The notes under the pieces were generated by a model, which ran no database searches, was not told the origin of the DNA, and was given only the letters and a program-made list of their open reading frames with translations. The translations under genes were made by a program, and so were the position numbers. Of a stretch of 64,000 nucleotides of DNA, positions 26,683 to 36,191 are shown one piece after another (position 1 is the stretch's first letter; each line of letters starts with the position of its first letter). This DNA is from Myxococcales bacterium (GTDB lineage Bacteria; Myxococcota_A; Polyangia; Polyangiales; Ga0077539). The DNA is taken from the NCBI GenBank assembly GCA_016792845.1, contig JAEUKH010000028.1:656210-720209 (forward strand). Reading direction: 5' to 3'.

Positions 26683-27558
26683 GTGAGCGAGGGGCGCGTG
26701 ATCCGAAAGCTTGGCGCGGCGGTTTGGGGTCGCAAGGTGGCCGCGCTGCCCGAGCGCGGGGTCTTGCTGGTGGCCACCGACATCCAGGGCAACTGGCACG
26801 ATTACGCGCGCATGAAGGCCCTCCTGGCGGCCGAGCGCGCGGCCGGTCACGACGCGTGCCTCGCCTTCGTGGGAGACCTCGTTCACGGGCCCAACCCTTC
26901 GCTCCACGAGCCGGGTCAGTGGCCTCACTGGTTGGGCACGCCCTACGTCGACCGCTCGGCCGAGGTGCTCGTCGATTTTGAGCGCTTCACCCGCGAGGCT
27001 CCGGCGTTTTCGCTCCTCGGCAACCACGAGCACGCGCACATCGGCGGCCCGCGGGTGGCCAAGTTCCACAGCGACGAGGCCGCGGTGCTCGACGCCGCGC
27101 TCGGTGACGACGCGCCGCGCCTCCACGGCTTCATGCGGAGCTTCCCGCTGGTGGCCCGCGGGGCCTGCGGGCTGGTTCTGACGCACGGCGCGCCCTTCGC
27201 CACCGAGGCCACCCCCGACGCCTTCGAGCGCCTCTCGTACGACGGATACGAAGAGAGCTCGATCGGCTCGCTCTACGCACACGACACCGTCGGGGCCCTC
27301 CTCTGGGCGCGCTCGGCGAGCGACGCGCGGGCCCGGGCGCTCCTCTCGGTGGTGCACGGCCGGCCCGAGGGCGTGGTGGTCTTCGGTCACGACGTCGTGC
27401 ACGCGGGCTACGAGAAGATGAGCGAGACCCAGCTCTGCCTCTCGACCTCGTTCGGCCTCTTCGACGAAGACAAGCGCTACCTCAGGGTCGACCTCGGGGC
27501 CGCGCTCCGCTCGGTCGACGACCTCCGCGACGGGGTCGAGCTCTTGCACCTCTGGTGA
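26683..27558 (+). CDS. Calcineurin-like metallophosphoesterase
   Basis: A 291-residue phosphoesterase with the full set of metal-binding motifs in order: DIQGNWHD, GDLVHGP, GNHEHAH, LTHGAP and FGHDVVHAG. These coordinate two metals in the calcineurin/PPP superfamily. The layout resembles bacterial Ser/Thr protein phosphatases and Ap4A hydrolases; the kinase directly upstream (same strand, 76 bp) makes a role in reversing protein phosphorylation conceivable, but this is not shown. Start is the GTG at 26683. Confidence 0.88.
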   Translation: MSEGRVIRKLGAAVWGRKVAALPERGVLLVATDIQGNWHDYARMKALLAAERAAGHDACLAFVGDLVHGPNPSLHEPGQWPHWLGTPYVDRSAEVLVDFERFTREAPAFSLLGNHEHAHIGGPRVAKFHSDEAAVLDAALGDDAPRLHGFMRSFPLVARGACGLVLTHGAPFATEATPDAFERLSYDGYEESSIGSLYAHDTVGALLWARSASDARARALLSVVHGRPEGVVVFGHDVVHAGYEKMSETQLCLSTSFGLFDEDKRYLRVDLGAALRSVDDLRDGVELLHLW

Positions 27559-27566
27559 GGGCCATT

Positions 27567-28262
27567 TCAGCGCCCCGCGAGGCTCTCCCAAAGCGCCGCC
27601 ATGTCGTCGGCCCACGGCGCCTCGACGACGCGCTCGGTGCCCGGAACGACCACCCGCGCGAGGTGCAAGAGCGGCCGCGACGCCGTCACCACGTCGCCCC
27701 CCGCGAGGCTCACCCGCCGCGCCGTGCCGTACACCGGGTCGCCCACCACCGGGCAGCCCGCGTGGGCCGCATGAACCCGAAGCTGATGCGTACGACCCGT
27801 GCGCGGGGTGAGACGGAGCCACGCGATGCCCGCGCGGGCCTCGACGCACTCGTAGAGGCTCTCAGCGGGCTCACCCGCGGCCGAGACCGCCCGCCGACGG
27901 GGGTCGCGCGGGTCGAGCCCGATGGGGCCCCTCCAGGCGCCTTCTCGTGGCGCGGGCGCGGGGTAGCAGAGGGCCTCGTAGACCCGGCGGTAGCGCCCCT
28001 CGCGGCGGGCCGCGTCGGCGGCGGCGAGGGCGCGGGGCGAGCGGGCGAAGAGCACCACGCCGGTGACGCCCACGTCGAGCCGCGAGAGCGGGTGCAGCAC
28101 CTTCGGGCGGCCGATGTTCACACTGACCACATCGCCGAGCGAGATGCAGCCGCGTGGCGCGGGGCCGAGGGTGACGGCGAGGGCGGGCTTCTGCACGGCG
28201 ACCCAGTCGGGGTCTGAGAAGAGCACCACGGGCTGCGGTTGCGGCGCCGACGCGCGGTTCAC
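27567..28262 (-). CDS. RluA-family pseudouridine synthase without S4 domain
   Basis: A 231-residue RNA pseudouridine synthase. The catalytic Asp63 lies in SRLDVGVTG, and GRTHQLRVH is the second family signature. It lacks the N-terminal S4 RNA-binding domain seen in the RluD protein at 46492-47451. The GTG start at 28262 overlaps the stop of the PEP-utilising enzyme gene as GTGA, so the two are co-translated. Target RNA is not predictable. It converges on the phosphoesterase gene with 8 bp between the stops. Confidence 0.87.
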   Translation of the reverse strand: MNRASAPQPQPVVLFSDPDWVAVQKPALAVTLGPAPRGCISLGDVVSVNIGRPKVLHPLSRLDVGVTGVVLFARSPRALAAADAARREGRYRRVYEALCYPAPAPREGAWRGPIGLDPRDPRRRAVSAAGEPAESLYECVEARAGIAWLRLTPRTGRTHQLRVHAAHAGCPVVGDPVYGTARRVSLAGGDVVTASRPLLHLARVVVPGTERVVEAPWADDMAALWESLAGR

Positions 28263-30877
28263 GGTTCGGGCCCGAGGCGCTCGACGACGCCGCGGTCTCC
28301 GTCGACGCGCACGCGGTCGCCGGTCTTGAGCGAGCGGGCGATGTTGGGCACGTTGGCGACCACGGGCACGCCGTACTCGCGGGCCACCAGGGCGGCGTGC
28401 GAGAGGGCGCCGCCGAGCTCGGTCACCACCGCGGTGGCGACGAGGAAGAGCGGGGTCCACCCGACGTCGGCGACGGGGGTGACGAGCACCTCGCCGGGCT
28501 GCAACGCGGCCCCCTCCTCGGGCGCGCGCAGCACCCGCACCACGCCGGTCACCACCCCCCCCGCGGCGGCCACGCCGAGCCAGCGATCGCGCGCGTCGAC
28601 CGGGGCCGGGGCCTGCCTCGGCGGAGAGCCCACAAAGAGCGAAGGCGGGTCGGGCCGGCCGAGGTCGCGGATCACCTCGGCGCGCCGCGCGGCCACCAGG
28701 TCTTCGACGTCTCCGAGGGCGCCGTCGAGCCACTGCGAGAGCTCGCGCGACGAGAGGTAGAACGCGCCGTCGGGGCCCCACCGCGGCGGCATCTGCGCGC
28801 TCGCCGCGAGGGCGACCTGCCGCAGAAACCCGAGGCACTCGGTGACCCGCGCCCGCAGCCGCTCGCGCAGCCGCGCGAAGCGTTGGGTGCGCGCGAGGAG
28901 GTGCCGCGCCGTGGCCCGAAGCACCCCCGGGAGCCGCCCCTCGAGCTCGGCCTCGGCGCGCGCCCGGAGCACCGATTGACGCTCCATGCGGGCGAGGCTC
29001 TGCGGGTCGAAGGGTCGCGAGAGGTGGGCCCGGAGCGCCGCGAACAAGGGCCCCGGCGCCTCGCGCCACCGCGGCGTCGAGAGCTCGGCCTCGCGCGCGC
29101 AGCGAAACCCGTACGCTTCGAGAAAATTACAGAACGCACGGCGGGTGGGACCCTCGGGGAGATGCTCGACCCGCAAGGCCGCGGGCTCGGCCGAGGTCAG
29201 CACCGCGCGGGCCGCCTCTTCGCGTCGGGCGATCTCGCCGAGGTGCACCAGCGCGACCCCCGGGGCGGCGCTCTCGAGGTCTGCGAAGCCCGCCAGGAGC
29301 TCGCGCTCGAAGCGCTCGGCCTCAGGGGCGACCGCGGCCCGCAAGAGGCTCCGCATCGCCACCACGCTCGCGAGGTAGCCCGACGCGCACGACAGCATCA
29401 GCTCGCCCGTATGGTCGAGGAAGTCTCGCAGCGCGCGCCACCGACGCCCGAGCGCAGGCCGCGGCGCGTCTGCGAGGCCGCCCTCGGCCATGGTCGCCCG
29501 CCACACCCCGAAATCGCGCTCGAAGCGCGCGAGCCGCGCGTCGAGCCGCGCCGCGTCGAAGGCGAACCGCGCACCCGCCCAGGGCGCGCGACGCAGAAAG
29601 GGCGCCCATCGGCCGGGCTTAACCTGGGTCTCGATGAGGTCGAGCCCCCCGCCCCCGCCGAACTCCAGGAGCATCTTCGGGTTGAAGAGCGGCACCTGCC
29701 GCGCGACGCGCATGAAGCTGGTGAGGTTCAAGAAAATGCGACCGTGAAAATTGCCCACCAAGACAAGCCGCTCGGGCACCTCGCACCCGATCGCGCGGAA
29801 GGCGCTGCGGAAGCCCCCGCCGCTGAAATCTTCGGCGATCGACCAGGTGAGCGGCGTGGCCACCCCCGGGAGCGCCTCGCCCACGTTGACGTTGCTCCAC
29901 ACCCAGCGGGCCGGGTCGTCGAGGTCGTCGTCGGCGCGGGTGGCGCGGAGCCCCACGATGGGCCGAGACTGCAAGGCCCAAAGTCGGTCGCCCTCGAAGG
30001 CCCACTCGATGTCGCGCGGCGCCGCTGCGGCGGCCTCGACACGGCGCGCGAGCCCGAGGAGCGCCTCGACCTCGGCGGGCCCGACGCAGGCCTCGGCGCG
30101 GCCCGAGAGCGGCTCTGCGACGAGCGCGGCGTCGCGAAAGACCCATCGCTGTCGGCGCGTCCCGACGCGGAAGGCGCGCACCCGGCCGTCGTCTCGGGCG
30201 ACGTGGAGTACGTCAGGCTCGGCGTCTCCGTCGACCACCGAGAGCCCCAGGCCCGGCGCCGCTTCGATCACCGCGAGCCCGCGATCGCCGCTGAGCGGGT
30301 CGGCGGTGAAGAGCACCCCGGCCACCCGCGCCGCCACGAGCCGCTGCACCACCACCGCCATGCCGAGCTCGGCCTGCTGCGGGCGCCGCGCGAGGTAGGC
30401 CACCGCACGCTCGCCGTACATCGACCCCCAGCACCGCGCCACCGCAGCCAGAAGCCCCGCCGCGTCGGTGACCCCGAGCACAGACTCTTGGAGCCCCGCC
30501 GCGCTGGCGTCTTCGCCGTCTTCGTGGAGCCCGCTCGAACGCACCGCCACCGGGCACGCCCCGAGCGCGCGCCACGCCGCGACGATGGCCTCGGCGACCT
30601 CGGCCGGAGGGCCCTCAGACTCGACCCTCCGACGGATCGCGCTCAGCCGCTCGGGGCGCCTCCCCGGCGCGTCGCCGTACACCACCCGATCGGGCCGCTG
30701 GGCCGGCGCCAACGACTGCACCACCGCGCGCTCGAAGGCCGCTGCGGCGATCACGAAGCCGTCGGGCACCGAGACCCCGCCCACCCCGCGGAGCCACGCG
30801 AGCTGCGCGGCCTTGCCTCCGTACTGACGACGATCGCGGGCCCCTTCGAGAGGCACCACCCATGGGCCAAATGACAC
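28259..30877 (-). CDS. PEP-utilising enzyme (PPDK/PEP-synthase-like dikinase)
   Basis: An 872-residue dikinase-type protein. An N-terminal ATP-grasp domain (GGKAAQLAWL, VAVRSSGLHEDG, VLFTADPLSGDR, DIEWAFEGDRLWALQSRPI) is joined through a long helical middle region to a C-terminal phosphohistidine domain with His827 in GGALSHAALVAREYG. This is the layout of rifampin phosphotransferase and related enzymes, where the swivelling His domain carries phosphate from ATP to an acceptor. No PEP/pyruvate-binding TIM barrel is recognisable, so it is unlikely to be true PEP synthase. Start is a GTG. The downstream pseudouridine synthase overlaps by 4 bp. Confidence 0.85.
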   Translation of the reverse strand: MSFGPWVVPLEGARDRRQYGGKAAQLAWLRGVGGVSVPDGFVIAAAAFERAVVQSLAPAQRPDRVVYGDAPGRRPERLSAIRRRVESEGPPAEVAEAIVAAWRALGACPVAVRSSGLHEDGEDASAAGLQESVLGVTDAAGLLAAVARCWGSMYGERAVAYLARRPQQAELGMAVVVQRLVAARVAGVLFTADPLSGDRGLAVIEAAPGLGLSVVDGDAEPDVLHVARDDGRVRAFRVGTRRQRWVFRDAALVAEPLSGRAEACVGPAEVEALLGLARRVEAAAAAPRDIEWAFEGDRLWALQSRPIVGLRATRADDDLDDPARWVWSNVNVGEALPGVATPLTWSIAEDFSGGGFRSAFRAIGCEVPERLVLVGNFHGRIFLNLTSFMRVARQVPLFNPKMLLEFGGGGGLDLIETQVKPGRWAPFLRRAPWAGARFAFDAARLDARLARFERDFGVWRATMAEGGLADAPRPALGRRWRALRDFLDHTGELMLSCASGYLASVVAMRSLLRAAVAPEAERFERELLAGFADLESAAPGVALVHLGEIARREEAARAVLTSAEPAALRVEHLPEGPTRRAFCNFLEAYGFRCAREAELSTPRWREAPGPLFAALRAHLSRPFDPQSLARMERQSVLRARAEAELEGRLPGVLRATARHLLARTQRFARLRERLRARVTECLGFLRQVALAASAQMPPRWGPDGAFYLSSRELSQWLDGALGDVEDLVAARRAEVIRDLGRPDPPSLFVGSPPRQAPAPVDARDRWLGVAAAGGVVTGVVRVLRAPEEGAALQPGEVLVTPVADVGWTPLFLVATAVVTELGGALSHAALVAREYGVPVVANVPNIARSLKTGDRVRVDGDRGVVERLGPEP

Positions 30878-31135
30878 GACCCCGCAAAGATCGCCGAGGC
30901 GACGGCTTCACCGCAACCAATCTCCCACCGCCCTCGCCGGGGCCCGCGCGGCGCACGGCGGAACGCGCGAAAAGAGCTGGAATTTCAGGCAAAGCGCCCG
31001 ATTGCCCCTCGACCGGCCCGGGGCGCCCCAGCGCTTCGAGGCGCGCCTGTCACTTCTCTGACCCCCGGGCCTCGGCCATGCTATGCGGGGCCCGCGAGCG
31101 CCGCGTGCCGTGAGCGCCTCGCCTCGGAGCCGACC

Positions 31136-32605
31136 ATGTCGCCTGTCTGCCACGAAGATCGCGCACTCGACCTCGGCGACGACCACTTCCACGACGCGTG
31201 CGGGGTCTTCGCGGTTTGGGGTCACCCCGACGCCGCGCGGCTCACCGCCCTCGGGCTTCACGCCTTGCAGCACCGCGGCCAGGAGTCTGCCGGCATCGTC
31301 TCGATCGAGGCCACGCGCCCGCTCACGGCCCACGCCCACCGCGCCATGGGCCTCGTGCAAGACGCCTTCACAGCCGCGACCCTCGCGGGTCTCCGGGGCG
31401 ACGTGGCGCTCGGCCATGTGCGCTACTCGACCACCGGCGAGTCGCACCTCCGCAACGCGCAGCCCTTGCTCGCGGCGCACCAGGGGCAGCCCCTCGCCTG
31501 CGCGCACAACGGCAACCTCACCAACACCGACGCGCTCAAGCGCGGCCTCGACGCGCAGGGCGCGGTGTTTCAGAGCAGCACCGACACCGAGGTCTTTCTT
31601 CACCTCGCCGCGCGGGCCCGGGGCGACTCGGCCCTCGACCGGGTGATCGAGGCCCTCGGGGCGTGCCGCGGGGCGTGGTCGGTGGCCTTCCTCGCGGGGC
31701 GGCAGCTCATCGCGGCGCGCGACCCTCACGGCCTGAGGCCGCTGTGTCTCGGCACCCTCGGGCGCGCCCACGTCGTCGCCTCAGAGCCCGTCGCCTTCGA
31801 CCTCATCGGCGCCCGGTACGTGCGTGACCTCGACCCGGGCGAGGTGCTCGTCATCGACGCCGACGGGGCCCGCGCGTACGCCCCCTTCGAGCCTGTGGCG
31901 CCGCGGTTTTGTGTCTTCGAGCACGTCTACTTCGCGCGCCCCGACTCGACCCTCGGCGGCCAGAGCGTCTACGACGCGCGACGCGCGATGGGGCGCGCGC
32001 TCGGCCGAGAGGCGCCCGCCGACGCCGACCTCGTGATCGGCGTGCCCGACTCGGGAGTCGCCGCCGCGCTCGGCTACGCCGAGGCCTCTTCGCTCGCCTT
32101 CGAGGTGGGCCTCCTGCGCTCTCGCTTCGTGAACCGCACCTTCATCGAGCCCGTCGACGCGCAGCGGCAGTTCGGGGTGCGCATGAAGCTCAGCCCCGTC
32201 GCCGCGGCGCTCCGCGGTCGTCGCGTGGTGGTGGTCGACGACTCGATCGTGCGCGGCACCACGGCGCGAAAGCTGGTCGCGATGCTGCGCGACGCCGGTG
32301 CGCGCGAGGTGCACCTTCGGGTGGCCTCTCCGCCCACGCGATGGCCGTGCTTTTACGGCATCGACACGCCCGATCGCGACGAGCTCGTCGCGGCCCACCG
32401 AGCGCCCGCCGAGGTCAACGCCCTCGTCGGCGCCGACTCGCTCGGGTACCTCAGCCTTGAGGGCCTCCGCGGGGCGGTCAACGGTCAGCGCGGCGGCTTC
32501 TGCGATGCTTGCTTTACGGGCGAGTATCCCGTGCCCTTCGTGCCCGTGGGCGCCCTCACGGCCCGCACGCAGCACGGCCTCGCGCCGCCCGTCACGCGCC
32601 GCTGA
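31136..32605 (+). CDS. purF: Amidophosphoribosyltransferase
   Basis: The first committed enzyme of purine synthesis, 489 residues. A 21-residue leader precedes the N-terminal nucleophile Cys22 (DACGVFAVWG), so it is of the processed type. The glutaminase domain is followed by a phosphoribosyltransferase domain with the PRPP loop VVVVDDSIVRGTT. Cysteines in FCVFEHVYF, RWPCFYGID and CDACFTG match the 4Fe-4S ligands of the Bacillus-type enzyme, implying oxygen sensitivity. It stands alone; purH is about 22 kb away. A ribosome-binding-like CGGAG lies before the ATG. Confidence 0.96.
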   Translation: MSPVCHEDRALDLGDDHFHDACGVFAVWGHPDAARLTALGLHALQHRGQESAGIVSIEATRPLTAHAHRAMGLVQDAFTAATLAGLRGDVALGHVRYSTTGESHLRNAQPLLAAHQGQPLACAHNGNLTNTDALKRGLDAQGAVFQSSTDTEVFLHLAARARGDSALDRVIEALGACRGAWSVAFLAGRQLIAARDPHGLRPLCLGTLGRAHVVASEPVAFDLIGARYVRDLDPGEVLVIDADGARAYAPFEPVAPRFCVFEHVYFARPDSTLGGQSVYDARRAMGRALGREAPADADLVIGVPDSGVAAALGYAEASSLAFEVGLLRSRFVNRTFIEPVDAQRQFGVRMKLSPVAAALRGRRVVVVDDSIVRGTTARKLVAMLRDAGAREVHLRVASPPTRWPCFYGIDTPDRDELVAAHRAPAEVNALVGADSLGYLSLEGLRGAVNGQRGGFCDACFTGEYPVPFVPVGALTARTQHGLAPPVTRR

Positions 32606-32611
32606 GCGCCT

Positions 32612-33901
32612 TCACCCGCGCGACACCCGCAAGCACGCCTCACCCGGCGCGAGGTACGCCGCGCCCGAATGGTTCGAGACCTCGCCCTCGCAAGCGCGAC
32701 AGTCGCGGTCGTCGGCGTCGAAGCGGAGACACCGCTGTCGGAGCGTGCCCCCGACGGGCTCCCAGATCGGGCGCTGCGACCCGCTCGGATCGTACGCCGC
32801 GATCACCCGCGCGACGAGCGAGACCTTACCCACCAGCGGCCGCGCCGCGCGAAGAAACGCCGCCCAATCGTAGGCCGCCCACCACGCCACGGCGATCACC
32901 TCGTGGAGCGTCGGACGCCGCCCAGAGGCCCACGCCGCGAAGACCGCATCACAGCGCCAGGCGCCCTCAGGGCCCTGCACGTTCGGCCCCGGTCGACCCG
33001 CGCGGAGCCCCTCGGCCACATACGCTTCGAGCGGCGTCGCGGCCCGCGCAAAGGGCGACGCCCGCGAAGGCCCGCGGTAGAGCCCCGGCTCGACGTCTGA
33101 GAGTGTGCCGCGCAGGGCCTCGGCGAGCGCGGCGGGCGAAGCGAACCGCGCCTCGGGCGCGCGAGAGAGCGCAGAGGCGAGCACCGCGTCGAGGGCCGCC
33201 GTGACCCCCGCCACGCGACCCCGGAGCTGCGGCGGCGCGTCGGCCGAGATGATGGCCTGGAGCGTCTCAAGGTCGCTTCCGCGCGCGAACGGAGCGCGCC
33301 CGAGCAGCAGCGTCGCGACGAGCGAGCCCAGCGCCCAGACGTCGGAGCGCGGGTCGAGCGGGAGCCCGCGGACGAGCTCCGGCGCGAGGTGGCAGAGGCC
33401 CCGCGGGAGCTCGATCGCGGTGCTGCTCCGTCGCAGGTAGCCGCCTCGCTGAAACGGCGGCCTGAGCCGCGTCGGGCGCTCCGGCGCGGCTTCGAGGACG
33501 TCGAGCCCGAGGCCGCCGTGGGCGTAGCCTGGCAAGAGCCTCCCGAGGTGCCCGAGGGCCTCGGCGGCTTCGGCCACGGCGCGCACCGCGGTCGGCACGT
33601 CGAGCCCGCCAAGCCGCGTCACGACGGTGCCGAGGGAGAGGCCGCCTGCGAGTTCAAAGAGCGCCCCCGCAGCCCCGAGCGTGCGATGCACCCGCGGAAG
33701 ACCTCGGTGCGGCGAGGCCGCGAGCCGCGTCACGAGCGCCCCTGCCTCGTCGAACCAGGTCTGCACCATGTCATCGTCGCCGGGTCGATTCACCCAGGCC
33801 TCGACGAAGCGGTCGCGCCCGCTGCGTGCGAGCCACACGAAGGCCGAGCCGTCAGCCGGTTGCCAGAAGAGCGCGTCGTCGTCGCCGAGTGATCGCACCA
33901 T
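32612..33901 (-). CDS. Degenerate kinase-like protein (pseudokinase)
   Basis: A 429-residue protein whose residues about 30-270 follow the kinase fold but lack catalytic motifs: no glycine loop, no HRD and no DFG can be found. What remains is the substrate-lobe signature LAPELVRGLPLDPRSDVWAL followed by GSLVATLLLGRAPF, which is the APE-to-helix-F region. The C-terminal 150 residues form a separate domain with paired cysteines (DRDCRACEG) and no match I recognise. It is followed on the same strand by unknown genes' upstream partner order: it is last of three (unknown, propeller, pseudokinase), suggesting a scaffold or sensor set. Confidence 0.75.
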   Translation of the reverse strand: MVRSLGDDDALFWQPADGSAFVWLARSGRDRFVEAWVNRPGDDDMVQTWFDEAGALVTRLAASPHRGLPRVHRTLGAAGALFELAGGLSLGTVVTRLGGLDVPTAVRAVAEAAEALGHLGRLLPGYAHGGLGLDVLEAAPERPTRLRPPFQRGGYLRRSSTAIELPRGLCHLAPELVRGLPLDPRSDVWALGSLVATLLLGRAPFARGSDLETLQAIISADAPPQLRGRVAGVTAALDAVLASALSRAPEARFASPAALAEALRGTLSDVEPGLYRGPSRASPFARAATPLEAYVAEGLRAGRPGPNVQGPEGAWRCDAVFAAWASGRRPTLHEVIAVAWWAAYDWAAFLRAARPLVGKVSLVARVIAAYDPSGSQRPIWEPVGGTLRQRCLRFDADDRDCRACEGEVSNHSGAAYLAPGEACLRVSRG

Positions 33902-33922
33902 CGCGCGGCCCCCCCTCGCGGC

Positions 33923-34810
33923 TCACCCCTCGCGCTCGAAGACCCAAAGCGACGCGGGCTCAAAGCACGCCACAAAGAGCCTCAGCCCGTCACGGCTCGC
34001 GGCGACGTGGGCGACTCCTTGGGCCAGGGGCTCGCTGCGCCAGACCACCGCGCCGTCGCGGTCGGCCACCACGAGGGTCTTGTGCGCATACGCGAAGCGG
34101 CCCTCTGGAAGATGCGCGAGGCCGCGGGTCGCTCCTTCGAGCGCGAGGCTCCGACGGGGCGCCCCGGTGACCGCGTCGAGCACCGTGACCACGCCGCGGT
34201 CACCGACGGCCCAGACCTCGTCGCCCTCGGGGGTGAAGCGGCTCTCGTAGAACCAATCGTCGACGCGATGCGACCACCGCGGCGCGGCGTCGTCGAGCTG
34301 CCCGCCGACGATCTCGCCCGCGCTGGTGGCGGCCGCGACAAAGCCCGCGTCGTGACGAACGTCGAGGCCGTAGGGCTGGGCGTCGAGCTTCCAGCGGATG
34401 AGCGGCGCGAGGGTCTGACGATCCCACACTCTTAGCGAGCAGTCGGCGCCGCGGTAGCTCGCGCCGCTCACGGTCACCAGGTGGGTGTTGCTCGCGGGCG
34501 CCGCGGCACGCAAGATCTCGTCGCGGTGCCCCTTGAGCGCGCCCACGCGCTTGAACGCGCTCGCATCAAAGAGCGAGAGCGCCCGCCCCCCTGCCCCGAT
34601 CGCGCTCTGGTCGGCCAGAAACACCACCCCGTGCGGGAAGCTCGACCCCACGTGCACGCGCTTGAGCTCTTGCATCGTCGCGGCGTCGTACACCCTGAGC
34701 TTCTGATCGAAACAAGCCTGCGCAACGCGGGCGCCGTCGGGCGAAACATCGAGCCCGTACGGGCTCGCGCCGAGCGCCACCACGGCCAGCTTGCGGTAGG
34801 TCAACGGCAT
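33923..34810 (-). CDS. WD40/YVTN-like beta-propeller protein
   Basis: A 295-residue cytoplasmic beta-propeller. Repeats carry motifs such as SPYGLDVSPDGARVA, LRVYDAATMQELKRV, LRVWDRQTLAPL and QPYGLDVRHDAGFVA, about 40 residues apart, consistent with six or seven blades. No signal peptide is seen. It lies between the pseudokinase gene (21 bp downstream) and an unknown gene (3 bp upstream) on the same strand; as a typical protein-binding platform it may bring these together. Confidence 0.78.
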   Translation of the reverse strand: MPLTYRKLAVVALGASPYGLDVSPDGARVAQACFDQKLRVYDAATMQELKRVHVGSSFPHGVVFLADQSAIGAGGRALSLFDASAFKRVGALKGHRDEILRAAAPASNTHLVTVSGASYRGADCSLRVWDRQTLAPLIRWKLDAQPYGLDVRHDAGFVAAATSAGEIVGGQLDDAAPRWSHRVDDWFYESRFTPEGDEVWAVGDRGVVTVLDAVTGAPRRSLALEGATRGLAHLPEGRFAYAHKTLVVADRDGAVVWRSEPLAQGVAHVAASRDGLRLFVACFEPASLWVFEREG

Positions 34811-34813
34811 CGA

Positions 34814-35611
34814 TCAAACCCCATACTTTCGCGCCAACGAGGCCACCCGATGGTCTCGCGGAAACTTGTCTCGGATGCGCCCCACCAGGTCTTGATGCGC
34901 CCGCTGCTCGTCGGGGTTCATGGTGATCCACCGCTCGATCTCGCCGACGGCCTGCTCGGCGTGGCCGTATTTCACAAGCACGCACATCTCGCCGTACATC
35001 GCGTCGACGGTGATGAGCGTGATGGGCGCCGTGCGCACCATCTTGGCCACGTTCTGCATCGCCTCGGGGCCGAACTCAGGGTCGGTGAGGGTGTCATCGT
35101 CGACGATGATCGAGCGCTCTTCGACCTGCTGGAGCGGCCGCGCGGGCGTGTCGGGCAGCGTCAGCGAGACGTCGGTGTCGACCGAGGGCGCCCCCTCGCG
35201 GCGGTCTTGGGTGGGCCCGTCCCAGTTGTCTTCATCGATGACCGGGTGCTCGCTCGAAGGGCTCGCGGGCTCGCGAAAGGCCTCGGGCAAGACCGTGATG
35301 CGGGTCTTCTCGTCGTCGCGCGGCGCCTCGGGTTCGACCGCTTGCGGCGCGGCGCTCGGCAGGCGCACAAACACCGGCGTCGCGGCGCCCTGTATGTTCA
35401 CGAGCGGGAGCGCCACCGACGAGCCCCCCCCGAGCGGCGCGATGGTGGGCGGCACGGCGCTCCGCGGCGCGTTGATCTTCACATCGGTGGGGCCCTCTTC
35501 GGTGTCGCTCACCGAGGGCGCCTGGCTCGGAGGCGCCGGCGCGGCGGCCTCGCGGCTGAAGCGCAAGAAAGCCTCAAAGACCGCCAAGGCCCGCTCATTC
35601 GCAGCGCTCAC
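34814..35611 (-). CDS. Unknown protein with disordered N-terminal half
   Basis: A 265-residue protein I do not recognise. After a short helix (ANERALAVFEAFLRF) come about 150 residues rich in Pro, Ser, Glu and Asp that look disordered, then a helical C-terminal domain (EAMQNVAKMVRT, GEIERWITMNP, RDKFPRDHRVASLARKYGV). I chose the GTG at 35611; the only longer start is a TTG at 35647. It is the first gene of the pseudokinase/propeller set. The acidic, Ser/Thr-rich middle could be a phosphorylation target, which is only an inference. Confidence 0.62.
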   Translation of the reverse strand: MSAANERALAVFEAFLRFSREAAAPAPPSQAPSVSDTEEGPTDVKINAPRSAVPPTIAPLGGGSSVALPLVNIQGAATPVFVRLPSAAPQAVEPEAPRDDEKTRITVLPEAFREPASPSSEHPVIDEDNWDGPTQDRREGAPSVDTDVSLTLPDTPARPLQQVEERSIIVDDDTLTDPEFGPEAMQNVAKMVRTAPITLITVDAMYGEMCVLVKYGHAEQAVGEIERWITMNPDEQRAHQDLVGRIRDKFPRDHRVASLARKYGV

Positions 35612-35660
35612 GCCGACGATATTGTCGAATCTCCGGGCCCCGCACAAGCGGGCCGCGCCC

Positions 35661-36191
35661 TCACGGCACGACGCGCACCACGCCCGCCATGCCGACGTGC
35701 CCGTGGGTGTCGCAATAGAAGGGGTAGTAGCCCGCGCGCGCGAAGGTCGCGGCGAACTGATCGCCGCTGCGTTGGGCCACGATGGGCGACGGGGTCGAGG
35801 CCCCGGCGGAGCTCCCGTGGGGCACGCCGGGCACGAGGGGGTGGGTGCCGAACGCCATCTCGAAGCGCACGGTCTGGCCCGCCGAGACGATCACACAGCG
35901 CGGGGTGTAGCCCGTCGAACCGCGCGGCACCACCGTGCGGGCGGCGCCCTCTTCGCGCCTGTCTACGTAGTCGGCCTCGCGGCAATCGTTGAGGAGCGGC
36001 ACCGTCGCTGCGGCGTCGTCGGTCGCGGCGTCACCCGCGGCGTCACCCGTGACCGCGTCGGCGTCGCCGGTTGATGCCTCGACGCTCTCGGCATCGCGCG
36101 CCGCATCGGCGCCGTGCTGGCTGTGATCTTCGGCGCTGTGCTCACAGGCCGAAAGGAGCGAAAAAACCGCCGCAAAACAGACTCGCTTCAT
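35661..36191 (-). CDS. Cupredoxin (plastocyanin/azurin-like) lipoprotein
   Basis: A 176-residue exported blue-copper protein. Lipobox LLSAC (Cys16) is followed by an Asp/Ala-rich linker and a cupredoxin domain from about residue 85. Type-1 copper ligands are His117 (FGTHPLVPG), Cys160, His163 and Met168 (FYCDTHGHVGM). The start overlaps the stop of the multicopper oxidase gene (ATGA), so it should be made together with it and could pass electrons or copper to it. Last gene of a copper-type operon headed by a Cys-rich mini-protein and an ECF sigma factor. Confidence 0.9.
   Translation of the reverse strand: MKRVCFAAVFSLLSACEHSAEDHSQHGADAARDAESVEASTGDADAVTGDAAGDAATDDAAATVPLLNDCREADYVDRREEGAARTVVPRGSTGYTPRCVIVSAGQTVRFEMAFGTHPLVPGVPHGSSAGASTPSPIVAQRSGDQFAATFARAGYYPFYCDTHGHVGMAGVVRVVP

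Noticed and set aside
28397..30874. Long open frame opposite the PEP-utilising enzyme gene
   Set aside because: It mirrors a gene with clear domains and is Arg/His/Pro-rich, as expected for an antisense frame at high GC.
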